A stretch of 64,000 bases of DNA, taken from the NCBI GenBank assembly GCA_963970005.1, contig CAXAMN010014114.1, positions 96,277 to 160,276 of the forward strand, given 5' to 3'. Below, piece by piece: positions 52,136 through 64,000 of this stretch. The position numbers and the translations under genes are program-made. Source of the stretch: Durusdinium trenchii (Eukaryota; Sar; Dinophyceae; Suessiales; Symbiodiniaceae). Under the pieces are notes generated by a model that was given only the letters and a program-made list of their open reading frames with translations, was not told the DNA's origin and did not search any database. How positions within the stretch are numbered: the first letter of the stretch is position 1; every line of letters begins with the position of its first letter.

Positions 52136-54570
52136 AACAAAAGCATAGACCAGAATCTTAGGCCCCACCAACACACACCGAATATTACTTGGTCTCTACG
52201 ACGGTAGAAGCTACGACAGCAGTCCGGCGATTGTTTTTTCACCCCTTTACACGACCAAGTGACAGGTAGTAGCAGTAGTTACTATTCCAATGAATTTCTG
52301 CCACATCCCAGCGACAAGAACTGCAGCCCCCTAGAAACGGATTTTGTTGATCCTTCCAAGAAATCACCGCAAAAAGGACCAACCAGGCTCAAGCGAAGTC
52401 TTGGGAAACCAACACAAGTCTGCTCACGTGAGACTCTGCTCAGGAAACGTAGAGAGTCAGGACACCAGAGGAGATTCTGGTCAGGAAGCCCAGGAATCGG
52501 AAACTCAATGGGCAAGGTCAGGAATTGTCCGATCAACGACAGTCTCGGAAGGGATCAACAGTCTTGGAAGCCCGCAAGCAGCCGCTTAGCCGGCCGCGGG
52601 TTTTCCCGGCCGGAGGGACGCAGGGTCTGGAAAGATTGAAAAATAGACATCTGAGTCAAAGGACAAGGGCAGTGAGTCGGGAAACCTGGTTGGAAAACGA
52701 GTCAAGAAACTTTAGCTGGAAACGCGCAGATCTAGTGTTTGAAAGTTTGAAGGTATGAGTCAGGGTACTCAGGAAACTTCAGCGGGAAACGTAAAGAAAG
52801 TGACAGAGGCCAGGAACGTCTGGAAAATTGATGTCTGGAACTTGGGATAGCATGCACAGCGAGCTCGGAGTTTTGAAAGTGTGCTGAAGGACAATTCTCG
52901 TAGGATATATATCCATGTAAGTCTTAGAAGTGTCAGTTGGTCAATCTGAGACGTCATTCATCCATACTCATCAAAGACTGTGTCAAAACCAGTTTCCTGA
53001 CGTGCCGGACTTGCAACAAGTGACCACTATGTTGGGCGGCTTTAGTTTCTACCAACAAAGTACAAACAAAGCTGCTAAAAGTAAAGGCGCTGTAGTTTCT
53101 ACCCCACTTTGAGGCCGGAGCCCAAAACCACTCGAGCAAACCAGTCGAAAGTCGACCTTTCTTACACCCACCATTAAAACGTCGTGCATAAATGCTTGAA
53201 CACTGCGTTACCAAACACAAGTGGTCAAGCTGAGGCAAGAACGCGAACAGTACACGTACCAGTGTTTGTTGAAAGCACCAATCTTGTACGATCGTGGCAC
53301 TCAGACGCATTTTGTCCTTTGACCAGAAAACTAACATGAAACCCATTGAAACCCCACATTGCCCAGAACCTTGAAACATCGTCCCCATCCCAGTCTGGCC
53401 ATCCGGTCACGTAGGCCACAGCGAAGGTCACATAGAGTGCATAGTACCTCGCATTCGAGTGGGCAGGGCTTACGCACCGCAGGATCCACCGGGGGGGGCG
53501 AAGGGTGCTCCACCTTTCGGTCCCCTTCGGCGGGTCTGTGGCGAAGTCTTGCACCGAAGTGAGAAAAGGTTTTTCTGATACAAGCAGGATAACTCTTCAA
53601 AGCACGCGAGAGTGTACAACGTTCGAAAACCTAACAGTCGGGATGGCCCGAATACAGTACATAAAAAGAAGAAAAATACTATTTAGAGATTCACCAAAGA
53701 ACAGGCCAAGGCATCTGCCAATCGTCGTCATTCTGTGTCCCTCACCCCCAGTGTGGTCCCTCACCCCGAACCCGAGAAAACCATCCGACCCTCGCAACGC
53801 TTTTTGGGGCGGTCCAGGGTACAGGCTGCAGCTTTTCAAGCACGGCTTTCCACCATTGTCAAAGCCGTAGATGGGATATCGGATCTGACCCTCATTGAGA
53901 TTCTCGCTGAAGATCACCTCGCGGGTTTCTCTCACCGGGGCCAGACTTCTGAAGCAGGTCCCAGTGTCGGGAGTCGAATAGTGTCTGTCAGGAATCCTTG
54001 AGACTTATGGATTCCACGGTTGAAAACACCTGGTGGTTGATTCTTTTTCAATCACTCCAAGAAACGGACCAGAAGACCAGACCCCCTTCACGACACTCTG
54101 TTTCTTTCTTCACTAGAGTGGCAGAACATCCTTCCAAAACGACCCAACAAACCTCACGTCCGCTGCATCGTTGGACAGTACATCGTACGACCTCACGACG
54201 ACCTCGCTGCATCGAGCCACGATGTCCAGAATATCCAAATACCTCGGTCCAATGGGTCCGAACGGGTGCCGGACGATCCTCGGGCCCACGGGTCCATGGA
54301 ACGGGTGCACTGTTGTCCTCGCCCCCACTGACCATTCCAATGCTTGGGAAGCAGTCGGAACTTGCTTCATGTGTGTTTTCTTCGTGGAATGCAGCGAACG
54401 GCTCGCAAGGGGTCCTTTGTTAGAATAGTGACAGTTATTCGTGGACTCTTCCTTGGCCGCAAAATAGGCTATGTATGTGCTCAAAAATGTGTCCTTCCCC
54501 CTTTGTCATGCAGAGAAAAAGTAGCTTACAGTGATGGACAGACAGATAGAGAGTCTTAAAATGCTAGGGT

Positions 54571-55563
54571 ACAGTTAGAATATAGTTTTACCCTAAGACC
54601 CTAAGGCCCCAAAAAGCAAATAGAATATGGACATTCCAGGGTGACAATTAGAATATGGAGGATATATATAAATATATGACATGTACAGTAAATGCATGAA
54701 ACAACAAGAATCCACCAATTGCCGCACGCTTCGGTCATGCTGCTTGCTATTGTTTCATCCCCCAAATATGCTACGGTATGCAGTACGGCAAGCTGGAGCT
54801 CTTGCAGCGGTGGTGCTTCCAATGGTACTTCAGTCTTTTTCCGCTCTTGTGCTACATCCCGAACTGAGTAATGAACCTCTGGTTCAAACCACATGGATTC
54901 TTTGATGCTATTCATGGTAGTTACAGTACAGTTTTATATTCTATTCTGCAATATGTTCTTATCTCACAGTAAGTCAAATATGTTGAACCAATCGCTTTTC
55001 ACAATTATAAAGAAACACATGGTTGCCAATGCAGTTTGAATATGGCGTCTGATATCTAGTCAAGAAACTGACGCTGCCTACTGCATAACTTTCAAGTCAT
55101 AGGCTGCTCGTTTCAAGTCATAAATACCATATTCTTGCAACACCTGTGGGACTTTCCTGCAGTTAGAATATGGAGATAACAGAAAATCAATGATGATGAA
55201 TATTATTATTGTATAAACAACATCAGATAATGTTTTTGTGATAGTGAATTCGATCGCACGATTCAGCTGTATGACCTTCAAGCCACCTTTTGCTAAAACA
55301 ATAATTCTCATAACACCTCTGGTGTTTTGGTGCAAATAGAATATCTATATGTTAACAAATGTGAGCATCGCTTCGCCGAAGTCTGGAGCTTGATGGTGCA
55401 GCGCCAATCACTTTTAAATGCTTTCCGACATCATTGCACCATATTCGAACTGCATGTTCCATATTCTAACTCCATGTCAAAATCCTTTAGGCTAGAAAAC
55501 TCTACTACTCGAAGATGTCCTTAGGTACCTAAGGAAAAATCAATGGTTTCATATTCTAACTGT
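54571..55563. mobile_element. 993-bp element with inverted ends and inverted subterminal repeats (nonautonomous DNA transposon?)
   Basis: The ends are perfect inverted repeats: ACAGTTAGAATAT (54571-54583) and ATATTCTAACTGT (55551-55563). The word TTAGAATATGG or a close variant recurs inside in forward orientation on the left (54620, 54648, 55161, 55335) and in reverse on the right (55439, 55459). The sequence is AT-rich and noncoding. The layout resembles a nonautonomous DNA transposon with transposase-binding subterminal repeats. No clear target-site duplication was found. Confidence 0.55.
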
Positions 55564-56544
55564 TGGTCCGCCATAGTAACTGAACCATAATTACCAAGGC
55601 GACGAACATGACCCCTCCATGAAAGAAACTACATGGGTATGGCTTCAAGGTGAGAAGCACTCTAGAGGCAAAGTGATCAACACATCCTTCCATCTCTTTT
55701 GTTACCCCTCCTTTCGTAATTTGGGTGGCCCAGGTTCCAACACAAACTTCAGAAAGTCTGCACAAATACTTTATATAACTGCCAAGCCTTCTTGCTAGCT
55801 TTCTCACCACGAATCGAACCATCCGCTCATCCACCGTCACTCCATCCACTCATCCACCCCAACTGGCCCCTTCCGCCGGGTGACGCGCCCTGAGAGAAAC
55901 TCTTGGAACCCAAACCTGCCGCATGGAAGCCATGCCGCAGCACCTCAGGGGACACCCACCGCCGGGTGAAAACGCATCCGCGTTCGAACTCTGAAATGAA
56001 CACGATACAAGTGACACTCACACAAAGAAAGTGGCCACATGCAAAGCGATTGGGACAGTTAAGAACGAAAAGCAGCTTACACCCAGCCTTCCCCTAATTC
56101 CCCAATGGCACAGCCGGACACAACCCTTCCGGACACGTGTCACAGGCTTGTGTGGCGGAAACATCCAGCGCTTCGCTCAACTGAGAACAATTGCCTGCAA
56201 AGATTCCCATGCCGCAAGACCGTCAACCTGTAGACTCCACGACCACAGTGGTTCAAACCGGTTGAAACTGGAAGGCTTGGGGTGTTGGTCAGACCTTGGT
56301 TCTTCCAAATGCTCGTCCAACTCAGCTCATGGTCTTGTTGAGACCCTTAGATAGAAACTTCATGAAAATTCCTTCCGAGTTGCCTCTAGGTTGCCATGTT
56401 AGTTTTCTTACAACCTGTAAAAGAGAAACGCCACCTTTCCAGCTTCGCCTGTCCCCAAGACCCCTGAGCACCGGCCCCGGTGCCGAGCACCGGCGACGCC
56501 GTGGGCCGTGGGCGGCACCGGACCAGTGCTCCAAGACGGTGGTT

Positions 56545-56562
56545 ACTAGTAGCTTCTTGTTA
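56545..56562. repeat. Fragment of the CTAGTAG repeat
   Basis: ACTAGTAGCTTCTTGTTAC, a half unit of the dispersed family. Confidence 0.6.
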
Positions 56563-57545
56563 CGGTGGTTTTTCGTGACAGGAAGCCGCTGGTCGTCGTG
56601 CCGGGTAAGAAGATAAACAACCCGTCCGAAACTCGGTTCCTGTCTATTGGGAGAGCCTCTGTTCCTGTCTATTTGGGTCAATCTCAGCCCATGCCGGTCC
56701 CAACCAGTCTATTTCAAATGATTCTGTGGTTGCGTGTATGGATTCTGAAATCAAGAAATTGGTTTTTCAGAGGCACTTATATAAGACGAGATTTGAAAAT
56801 CCCCGCCGGCCACCCGGAGTGCCCGCTTTCTTCTGAGGCACCCATCCCACCAAGAGGATGGCCATCCACTTCACTAACATAAAAAGAATGCCTGGGCAGG
56901 GGAGCGCACTCAGTGGGGGAAAAAAACGACAGAGCTGTTAGTGATCAGGTTCGTCGGAGTCAAGAAACAGCACCGAGCAAAACCTCAAAACCGAGGAACT
57001 GAATTGGCACATATCGAGTCTGAAGAACAGATTGCAAGCTGTTTCATGAATGTTGTCGTGAACATCCCCAAACTGGTGCCCAAGGGCAATTTCAGGGCTC
57101 CATGGGGCTTGCTGGATGTTCAATCTGCTTGGGAGATAAAACTGCGCCTGATGGATGCAAGGGAGAAAAACCCAGATTTGGCGGGTTTGTGAATCATTCA
57201 AGGTCTGCCCAGACATCAAGCGACGCGGAAGTTGGTTGAGGCAGCCCATCCGATGGTTGCTAAGGGGATGAAAACCCACTGCTGCTCACATCAACTTGGA
57301 AGACTCATGGGAACTCACTGCCAGATTTGCCCCACCCATCGCAACCATCGCTTTCACACTTTCATTCATGTCCTTCGCCACAAACCGGTCAGGAAAACCT
57401 GAACACCTAACCACGTCCTTGGAAAACCAGGCAGGAACTTCAGACGTAAGAACTTCAACCAAGGTCGACCCAACCCGCAAGGTTCACAGGTGAACATAAA
57501 AAAAAGTCTCTCATTTCTCTCAACCGAATTTGTGGCGCCCCAAAA

Positions 57546-57701
57546 ATGGACCTCCAAGTGGCTGACACTGATCTCTCTGCTGAAGAAGGTCACCTTCGGT
57601 TTATCCAGCGATACCGTCTCACTGACGCAGCCTGCCGTTTTGAGCGGAAGCGGCAGCATGGCTACCAACTGGCAGAACTTTGCATCAGACCTGTCTTCTA
57701 G
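57546..57701 (+). CDS. Possible coding fragment, unidentified
   Basis: An ATG at 57546 opens a 51-codon frame with protein-like text: MDLQVADTDLSAEEGHLRFI, then QRYRLTDAACRFERKRQHGY and QLAELC. Codon use looks like coding sequence. It could be an exon or a relic. No family is recognised. Confidence 0.28.
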   Translation: MDLQVADTDLSAEEGHLRFIQRYRLTDAACRFERKRQHGYQLAELCIRPVF

Positions 57702-60700
57702 CAGCCGCAAAGTGGAAGAAAGCAATGCCCTGACTGGCAGTGGAGACTCTTGTGTTGCACAAGTGTTGAAGAAAGCTAGAACCTGGTCGAATCATCTCAA
57801 ATGATTTGGTTCCTTCACTTCTGGGTGAGTCAGTACATTTGCCAGAAGTGTGCGAACTTCGGGTTCTGCATGGTTCTGCAGGTGTAACAGAAGATGTTGG
57901 TTTTTGTGGGAGTGTTGCAAGCAACGGGAATCATCGAGGCCTCCCAAATGGTACAAACAAGCAGGCCAGGCCAGCGATGCAAGAAAGCACACAGGCAAAA
58001 TACTAAACGCAAGAGAAACCCAACCTGGCTAAAGCCCCTATGCAAATCCTCTACCATACCCTCTCCACCTACCTTTCCCCAGCTCCACCCTTATCTCCGA
58101 GCGGCACTGGGCCCAGTCTAGCCAAACGGTGGCAACGCAGTCGCCATTGGGGTAGGAAGCCGTAGGGTCATACGGTTTCGTGCAAGCTGTCTTCACATGG
58201 ACATCACCTCAGATGGTGCCCAATAAAACACGGAAGACCATCTGTCTGAGAACTCTGCAGGTCAATGGCCAGTAGCCATACAGAAGAGAAGACCTGCCAA
58301 ACAAATGAGCTCACCTTTGGATAGACTGTTGAACCGTCGGTGGGCACTTTGCTCCGCGGAGAACGCCTAGCTCACAAGTCATGCTTCTAAAAGGCAAAAA
58401 ACGAACACACATACTGGAAAGAGAAGGGTGTTAGACCCATTGCCAACGTTGACCGGTACTAGCGAGATAAAGGCAAGAAAAGTATCAAAGCTTTCCGCAA
58501 GCCATGACAAGCACAGCTTCAAGAAATCCGGCAGGAGGTACGTTTACACTGCAGCTTGGATGGATGCTTGTTGGCCCATGCCATCCAAGTGCGGCCCCTG
58601 CATTGTATCGAAAATTGAACCACGTGTCCAAGCAAGAATCTTGCTATCACGTGTCCAAGTGAACACTTGAAAGTTCCGAAGGTCTATAGACTCTGGCAGG
58701 TGAAGAAGCTTGTGATCTTGTAGAGGTGTCCGAACCTGTTTCCGTCTAAACGTCTCACCGTCTCACCCCAAAAAGGGATGCGAACACATCCCTGGTCAAC
58801 CCCCACATGTTCACTGCGAATGCATCCCGGAGATGTTCACAGGCATCCGTTCTCCTCCTATCTCTTCTCCCATGAAAGACCGAATCAACGGGACTGGGAC
58901 CTGGTTCACATGGCCCAGGCACCGCGGCCTTTCATTGAAGAACTTGACTGCCGTGAACTGATCAATGTTCAAAGGCCCCAAAAAACTCTCAACTGGCACT
59001 GTGCGGTGTTTGGTTTCGCTGGTTTTGTGCCACCCCCCCGAAGTTGTGCCACTCCACCCGCTCTCCGAAAACTACTAAAACGCGGTTCACGCGGTTCCAC
59101 TCATCTGGCCAGGTTACAAGCAGTGTAGTTCCAATCGTTGTGCACCAAGCACCTTGCGCCATCGCCCGGCATGAAAACCGGCCATCGTCTCGGATCCACT
59201 TCAGGGGGGGAAGATGTCCCAACGATTCGGCACTCGGCGCTGAAAAACACGATTCGTTTCGTTTGGGGAGCCAACGGGCTGAGGTTTCAGAACTCAAGAA
59301 CCCCAAAACTCAGGTGGAAGTTGTGCCATGGCGACCCAGGAAGCCACTAAAAGGCCCATGTGCTCACCAGGCCTCTGATTTAACCCATGCACGCAGTTCT
59401 CAGGGTTTGGTGCTGGACTTCTTAAAGACACCACCAGGGCCACCTGTCCAATAATGGGCAAAGCTTTTGGGTTTGCTAAAAGCATCTAAACTCAATGAAA
59501 AAAGGCTCCTTTGGGGTTTTTAAGTAGCCCGGCCACTGGTCATGGGCGCTGGCCTTCACACGCGGTCGTGGCTAGGGGTCCGTATACCTGTTCATCTCGT
59601 CAATAAACTTCTGGAGCTCAAGAGTTCAACACTTCCAGAATTCTACGTTCACTTCATGCTGCTTCTCCTTGTTCCCTTCCTTCATTTCCCTTCACTTCCG
59701 TGGCCCTCGCACCGGCTCCGTTTGGCCCGCTCCCAGCTGCAACCCACGCGTGGCTTCCAAGACACCGGTTGACTTCCTAAGAACCGATGGCGCAGTGGCT
59801 GTTCGACCCTCTGAACGGCCATTGCCAGAAAGATGGCCATTGAGTTGCGGAGAAAAATATGAATAAACAAAACTCGAGGGTGGCGAAGAAGGAAAATAAA
59901 AAAACATGTGTATATAACATCCTCCTGGTGAGGTGTCTGAATGATGTAGGAACCCGGTGGAGGCTGGAAAAGGTTCATTGTCAAAGGGCTGCTTATGCCC
60001 AAATGACCCTTGTTGGCCTGAGGAAGGAGATTTGCCCATTGCCAACAAGCGCAGACATCGCCATTGAGCTGGTGAAGGACCCCGCCATTCCGTCGGAGCG
60101 GGACGGAACCGATTGCGATTTGCCCCATCCTTTCCTTAATAGCAATGGCCTCCAACCTAATAGCAATCTTCATCTCTGCAAGCCTTCATCAACCCATTTC
60201 GCTGATCCGCCAGAAGTCGCCCATCGGAACACATCACCCGGACACAACGGTGTGAAACGCTCGGTGAAGATGGGGCTCGCGGCTGAAGACCGCCCCGTGG
60301 GAGTCGGAGAACTGAGTCGACTCCTGCTCGATCAGCTCCATGTTCACCTCTTCAGGTGAAAAAACGGGCTTTGGCGCGAGGCGCAGACCCGTGTGCCAGC
60401 CGATGTGGAAAACACTGAATGGTTTCAACCCAAGAGAACCTGGTCATAACTTTGGCGAAGAAACCACAAACAACTAAAGAGCTGCATGCGCCCTGAATGC
60501 TAAAACGAAACATATATACATGTATACATACAAGAGAAAGTAAAGAAATGTGTTGTCTCCGCTGGAAAGTTGAAAGTATGAACTTTCGGGTTGTCTTTGC
60601 CGACGGCGTGCTTGTCGGACACCAAGTTTTTTTGTGAAAACAAGCGTATCTGCTTGGAATTCGGGTGAGACGTGGGCGGAGAGTAGAATGGGATGCACAG

Positions 60701-60729
60701 TTCCGGTGCACGAGGCTGCACACAGACAC

Positions 60730-60760
<31 letters not shown>

Positions 60761-60775
60761 GAGAGCAAGGGAGCG
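60730..60775. repeat. (GA)n microsatellite with one C interruption
   Basis: Long GAGAGA run interrupted by GC. Simple sequence only. Confidence 0.9.
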
Positions 60776-60872
60776 AGCGACTTAAGGTTCAAGAGGGCTA
60801 TCGAAATCGTTTGCAATCAGCACGTGTTTCAAGACCTCCTTGACATTCCTCCATCTATGGAAACCGGCTGGC

Positions 60873-60932
60873 CCTTCTTCTTCTCCTCCTTCTCCTTCTC
60901 CTGCTTCTGCTGCTTCTTCTTCCTCCTCCGCC
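60873..60932. repeat. Polypyrimidine (CTT/CTC/CTG)n tract
   Basis: About 60 bases almost free of A and rich in CTTCTT, CTCCTT and CTGCTT words. Confidence 0.8.
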
Positions 60933-63447
60933 AGCTTAGAGCATTTCTCCAAGGTTTCCAGCTTTTAAGAAGTCCAGAAAGCTTGCAAAGCCCGCAGAAA
61001 TTAAGTGTGAGATTGCTTTCTGCAATTTTCTGGCTTCAGAGCGAGCTTGTGAACTTTACAGACAAAAGCATGGCAACCTGCTTAACTACCAACGAGTTCT
61101 GCTCCGGATTGCTTGCATGCCTGGTTGGCCGAGCAAGCTCTGAACAACTTGGACACGCAAAGCGTTTTGAAGCTAAAGGTATCTCAGCTCAGAATGTACA
61201 AAGGCGCAACAGAACAGCCGGAAAGTTGCCACCGGAAAGTTGCCAGCCTTCTTTATACTTTCAGCACACACGTTCATGTTTGTTGATTTCTTTTGTATTC
61301 TGCTCGACACCGTATGCATTGGAAACGTTTTGTGAAGCTACAGAATTGTTACAGAGCTTTTTTTTTTTGGTACCAGCCTCTTTGAATCACCTTGCCAAGC
61401 TTTCAAATTGAAGGAGTGGGTCAGTGGGTCAGTGTAAAAGTTCTTCTCTTCTGATACGCTGACTAGGCGCTCGGTCACTCAAGCGCCCCTTGCAAGAAGG
61501 CCTTGACTTAGTTGGCTTCGTGCTGCGCTCCTTTAAGAAGCTTTACAGTCCAACCACGGGTCAACCATGCCTTTCAGTCCAACCCATCGGTCCACTGTCT
61601 GACCAAAGTAGTATTTACCAACTGTCAATGGTCAATAAAACACATTCAAGGCACCCCTACCCCAAATCCTATTGGGCCAATAGTCCAACCCAACACACTG
61701 GCCCACAGAGGCGTTCGCCGTCGCTCGCCGATCTCGCGCAGATGTCAACCGCTCGCCGAGATGTTTGTCGCGCCTTGCGCGTTCGAGAGATCGTGCTCGC
61801 TGCGTCGTGCGCCACGTAGTACGTGGTCAGGAAGATGAGCCTTCGGTGGAGCGCGCCTTCGCTTGGGAGCGCTTTCGGAACACTCCGACCGACTGAGCGG
61901 TATGGAATCAGCGGCGTTCGAAGAAAGATCCGAAGGCCCAGTTTGGCCGGACGCAGGAGATACCTTCTCACGACTGCAGGATGCTGGTCTAGACCAAGGA
62001 GTCTGCAACAGATCGGTGTTTTGGAAGGTTTGGGTGTTGCTCCTTCGGGCACACGGAAACCTGTTTCCCTTGAACCAAGAAGGGGGGCATGATGTCTGAA
62101 GGTTCAGAAACTCAGGGAACCTGGACCTTGTAGCCAACGTTCGGGTCCAAAAGCACCAAGAACAACATGATCAGATTCCTGGATGGAACCCCCAACTCCA
62201 CAGGTAACTACACACTACAAACACTGAATTTTCTAGATGGGCCAAGCAGTTGTCCAAATCCGCCCAGCAGTTGTCTGTTCACTTCTGAATCGATCCTTAC
62301 CAGCAGCGTCGATGAGTCACCGCTGCCATGGTGGAGGGCAAACAAAGTTTATTTGGGTGATTCGAAGGAGACGACGTCCCAGGAAGCCTCTTAGCTCCTC
62401 GGCACGTCACCAAAAATGCTACTCTCCAGTTGTCTTCAAGTCATCTCCAGTTGTGCCAGGGTGCTGTTCACATCCACCGGTGCATGAAAAGAAGAGATGA
62501 CTTGAAGAGCGAGGGTGCTTCTTTCAAACATCGCTAGAATTCTCTTCGAGGCTTCGCCGAGCGGCTTCTCCCAAATGCGAGTTAGCGGGGAGAATTAACA
62601 AGGATACAAAACTCCTCAAGACTCAGGAGAAAACCACAGGCTTGCAAGAGGACAGTCATTGGAGGGCTTATGTGGGGTATATGTTCCCAGGTTTTTCAAC
62701 GGTTGAACACCCTGAATGAACCCAGCACACCCCAAATCTGCGTCCAGGTGCCAGTTCATCGTGCCGAAGAACATGTAGGCCACGGTCAAGCATCTTCCTG
62801 AAGGGCTTTTCGCACCAATATAACACTGTTTTCCATGAAGACTAGCACCCAAAATTCTTTGGATCAAAAATTCTGAACATAGCAACATCATCCGCAAATG
62901 AAATTGTCACGTTATCAGTGATCACCAGCGGTTCGTCCAAATTGATCCCAACAGCGGTGAGTTGGATTGGTCGAACTGTCTGCCCCGGGAACCGGCCATG
63001 TTTCATCCACTGCTTTTCATCGAAGGATCGTGATGTACGTCTTGCCACGACTTTGTCATGCAAGGGATGACTTCTCAAACCAACCGCTTCTTCACAACCC
63101 AACCGGGTGACCTTGTTCGTTCACTCCATCAAGTGAATCAAGTCACCCGAAAAGATGGGTGGATTGGATGAACAACACCACTTAGACATCCGCTGTACAT
63201 GTATGCACCAGCGAGCACTCACAAAAACAGGGTGTCCAAGGAGCCTGATTCCTTTTTTCGCTCGGTCACCGGTGGTGCACCATGACCTAGATCCACCACG
63301 ATTGAGTCGGGTTTGAGAAGTAAAGTAGATTCAGATTTTGCTTCATCTCAACATGTAACCCACGACCTTCGTTGGAAAAACTCTGTAGCGGAAAGAGGTG
63401 CAAGACCCAATAGCCAGGCTTGGAGTGATTCGCCTCGCTTTGGGCTC

Positions 63448-63603
63448 GTCCCTCGTCCTTCTCCCGTCGCCGGTCCGGACTCACGATCGTGACCCGTCGC
63501 TTCGGACTGCCGTCAAAGGCTCCGCTCTTCCGCGCCATGAGGCTCTTGAAAGACATTCTCAAAGTGATGAGCCGAGCGATCACTGAGATACCATAGGTGA
63601 CCT
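63448..63603 (-). CDS. Possible exon, unidentified
   Basis: The minus strand reads VTYGISVIARLITLRMSFKS and then RKSGAFDGSPKRRVTIVSPD with a charged end (RRREKDEGRAQ). The GC-rich, balanced codon use is exon-like. No family is recognised. Confidence 0.25.
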
Positions 63604-64000
63604 GAGAAAAGCACATCTCCGCAAAGCCTTGGAAAAAGCACCGATGTCACCAGAGCCAGAAAGGGGCGCCGGTTTTGGAGTTTTTGTGCTTTTGAACCTT
63701 CTAAGGTTTGAAAACAGGATTCGCAAAAGTACTCGGAACTTGAAACGACAATTGACAGAAATATTGTTCCTTCTGTTTCTCCCGGTCTTTGCAGATTCCT
63801 CCTGTTTGTGATCGTTTTGTGCAAATCACCTCCTGAGCTACATCTAAAAGGTGCAGTCGCGTACCCAGTTGTGCACTCGCTTGTTGGAATCCCCAGGCCA
63901 TGGAGTAGACTACTATTCCTCTAAAAGAGTATGATTTAACCCCAATCTGGCTATATTTGATGTTTATATAGATTATAGCCCCCTTTCAAACATCGCAGCT

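Larger units (their letters stand above)
45656..54570. other. Gene-poor region right of the copia element
   Basis: No gene is recognised. Items seen: an AT-rich start (45656-45685), one exon-like fragment (46751-46817), a palindromic GGCATAGGCC cluster, a CA run (about 49842-49857), the 50.2 kb tandem repeat, an exon-like GC-rich patch at about 50030-50170, and a GAC/CAC microsatellite at 52.1 kb. Confidence 0.5.
55564..64000. other. Gene-poor terminal region
   Basis: No gene I can name. GC-rich patches near 56.45-56.53 and 61.70-61.95 kb, and exon-like fragments at 57546-57701 and 63448-63603, are the only coding hints. Simple repeats are listed separately. Confidence 0.45.

Noticed and set aside
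59859..60359. 166-codon plus-strand frame
   Set aside because: No recognisable segment, mixed composition typical of noncoding sequence.
1..64000. Dinoflagellate spliced-leader gene or spliced-leader relic
   Set aside because: The TTTTGGCTCAAG core was not found on either strand.

Overview
The window looks like nuclear DNA of a dinoflagellate, most likely a Symbiodiniaceae-type genome. This is inference from content: a gene cut into tiny exons whose introns mostly begin GC or GA rather than GT, a Ty1/copia element carrying a cytosine-methyltransferase-like domain, a second large retroelement with an unusual reverse transcriptase, and long gene-poor stretches with microsatellites and a dispersed CTAGTAG-type repeat. 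No rRNA, tRNA, spliced-leader gene or CRISPR array was recognised.

Region 1 (about 3.9-14.5 kb, minus strand) holds most of an R3H-DExH RNA helicase gene, the general class that includes plant NIH and animal YTHDC2. No exon exceeds 80 bases. Ten exons of 24-80 bases can be placed by protein motif: two R3H exons near 14.4 and 13.9 kb, then eight helicase exons from 8.5 to 3.9 kb running from the LPAW segment through Walker A, TQPRRIS, VGY and TRLHFCT to DELHERD. Donors are a mix of GC, GA and GT with AG acceptors. The remaining helicase exons were not found. A plus-strand coding relic lies in one intron.

Region 2 (18.04-29.92 kb, plus strand) is an 11.9 kb retroelement bounded by near-identical direct repeats of about 340 bp. 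It carries five to six ORFs: a Pro-rich protein with a folded C-terminus, a Myb/SANT-like protein split by a frame change, an SR-rich protein, a Lys/Gly-tract protein, and a large pol-like unit in which a structural-type protein, a GIY-YIG nuclease and a reverse transcriptase (YVDN box) are separated only by one TGA codon and one -1 frame change. The plus strand is A/C-rich and G-poor. A motif CTTGTACAG recurs before four ORFs and looks like a repeated (trans-)splice acceptor. The N-terminal nuclease and the direct repeats point to a permuted Penelope-like element, but this is inference.

Region 3 (36.44-45.66 kb, minus strand) is a young Ty1/copia retrotransposon: identical 268-270 bp LTRs, candidate primer-binding site, gag (zinc knuckle, SAP-like and topoisomerase-type zinc finger), then pol with protease, a DCM-like methyltransferase domain, integrase, RT and RNase H. 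One in-frame TAA separates integrase from RT.

Region 4 (45.7-64 kb) and the gaps (0-3.9, 14.5-18 and 29.9-36.4 kb) hold no gene I can name. They contain simple repeats, 40-bp-unit CTAGTAG repeats, a 993-bp element with inverted ends and inverted subterminal motifs (54.57-55.56 kb), and a few exon-like fragments given with low confidence.
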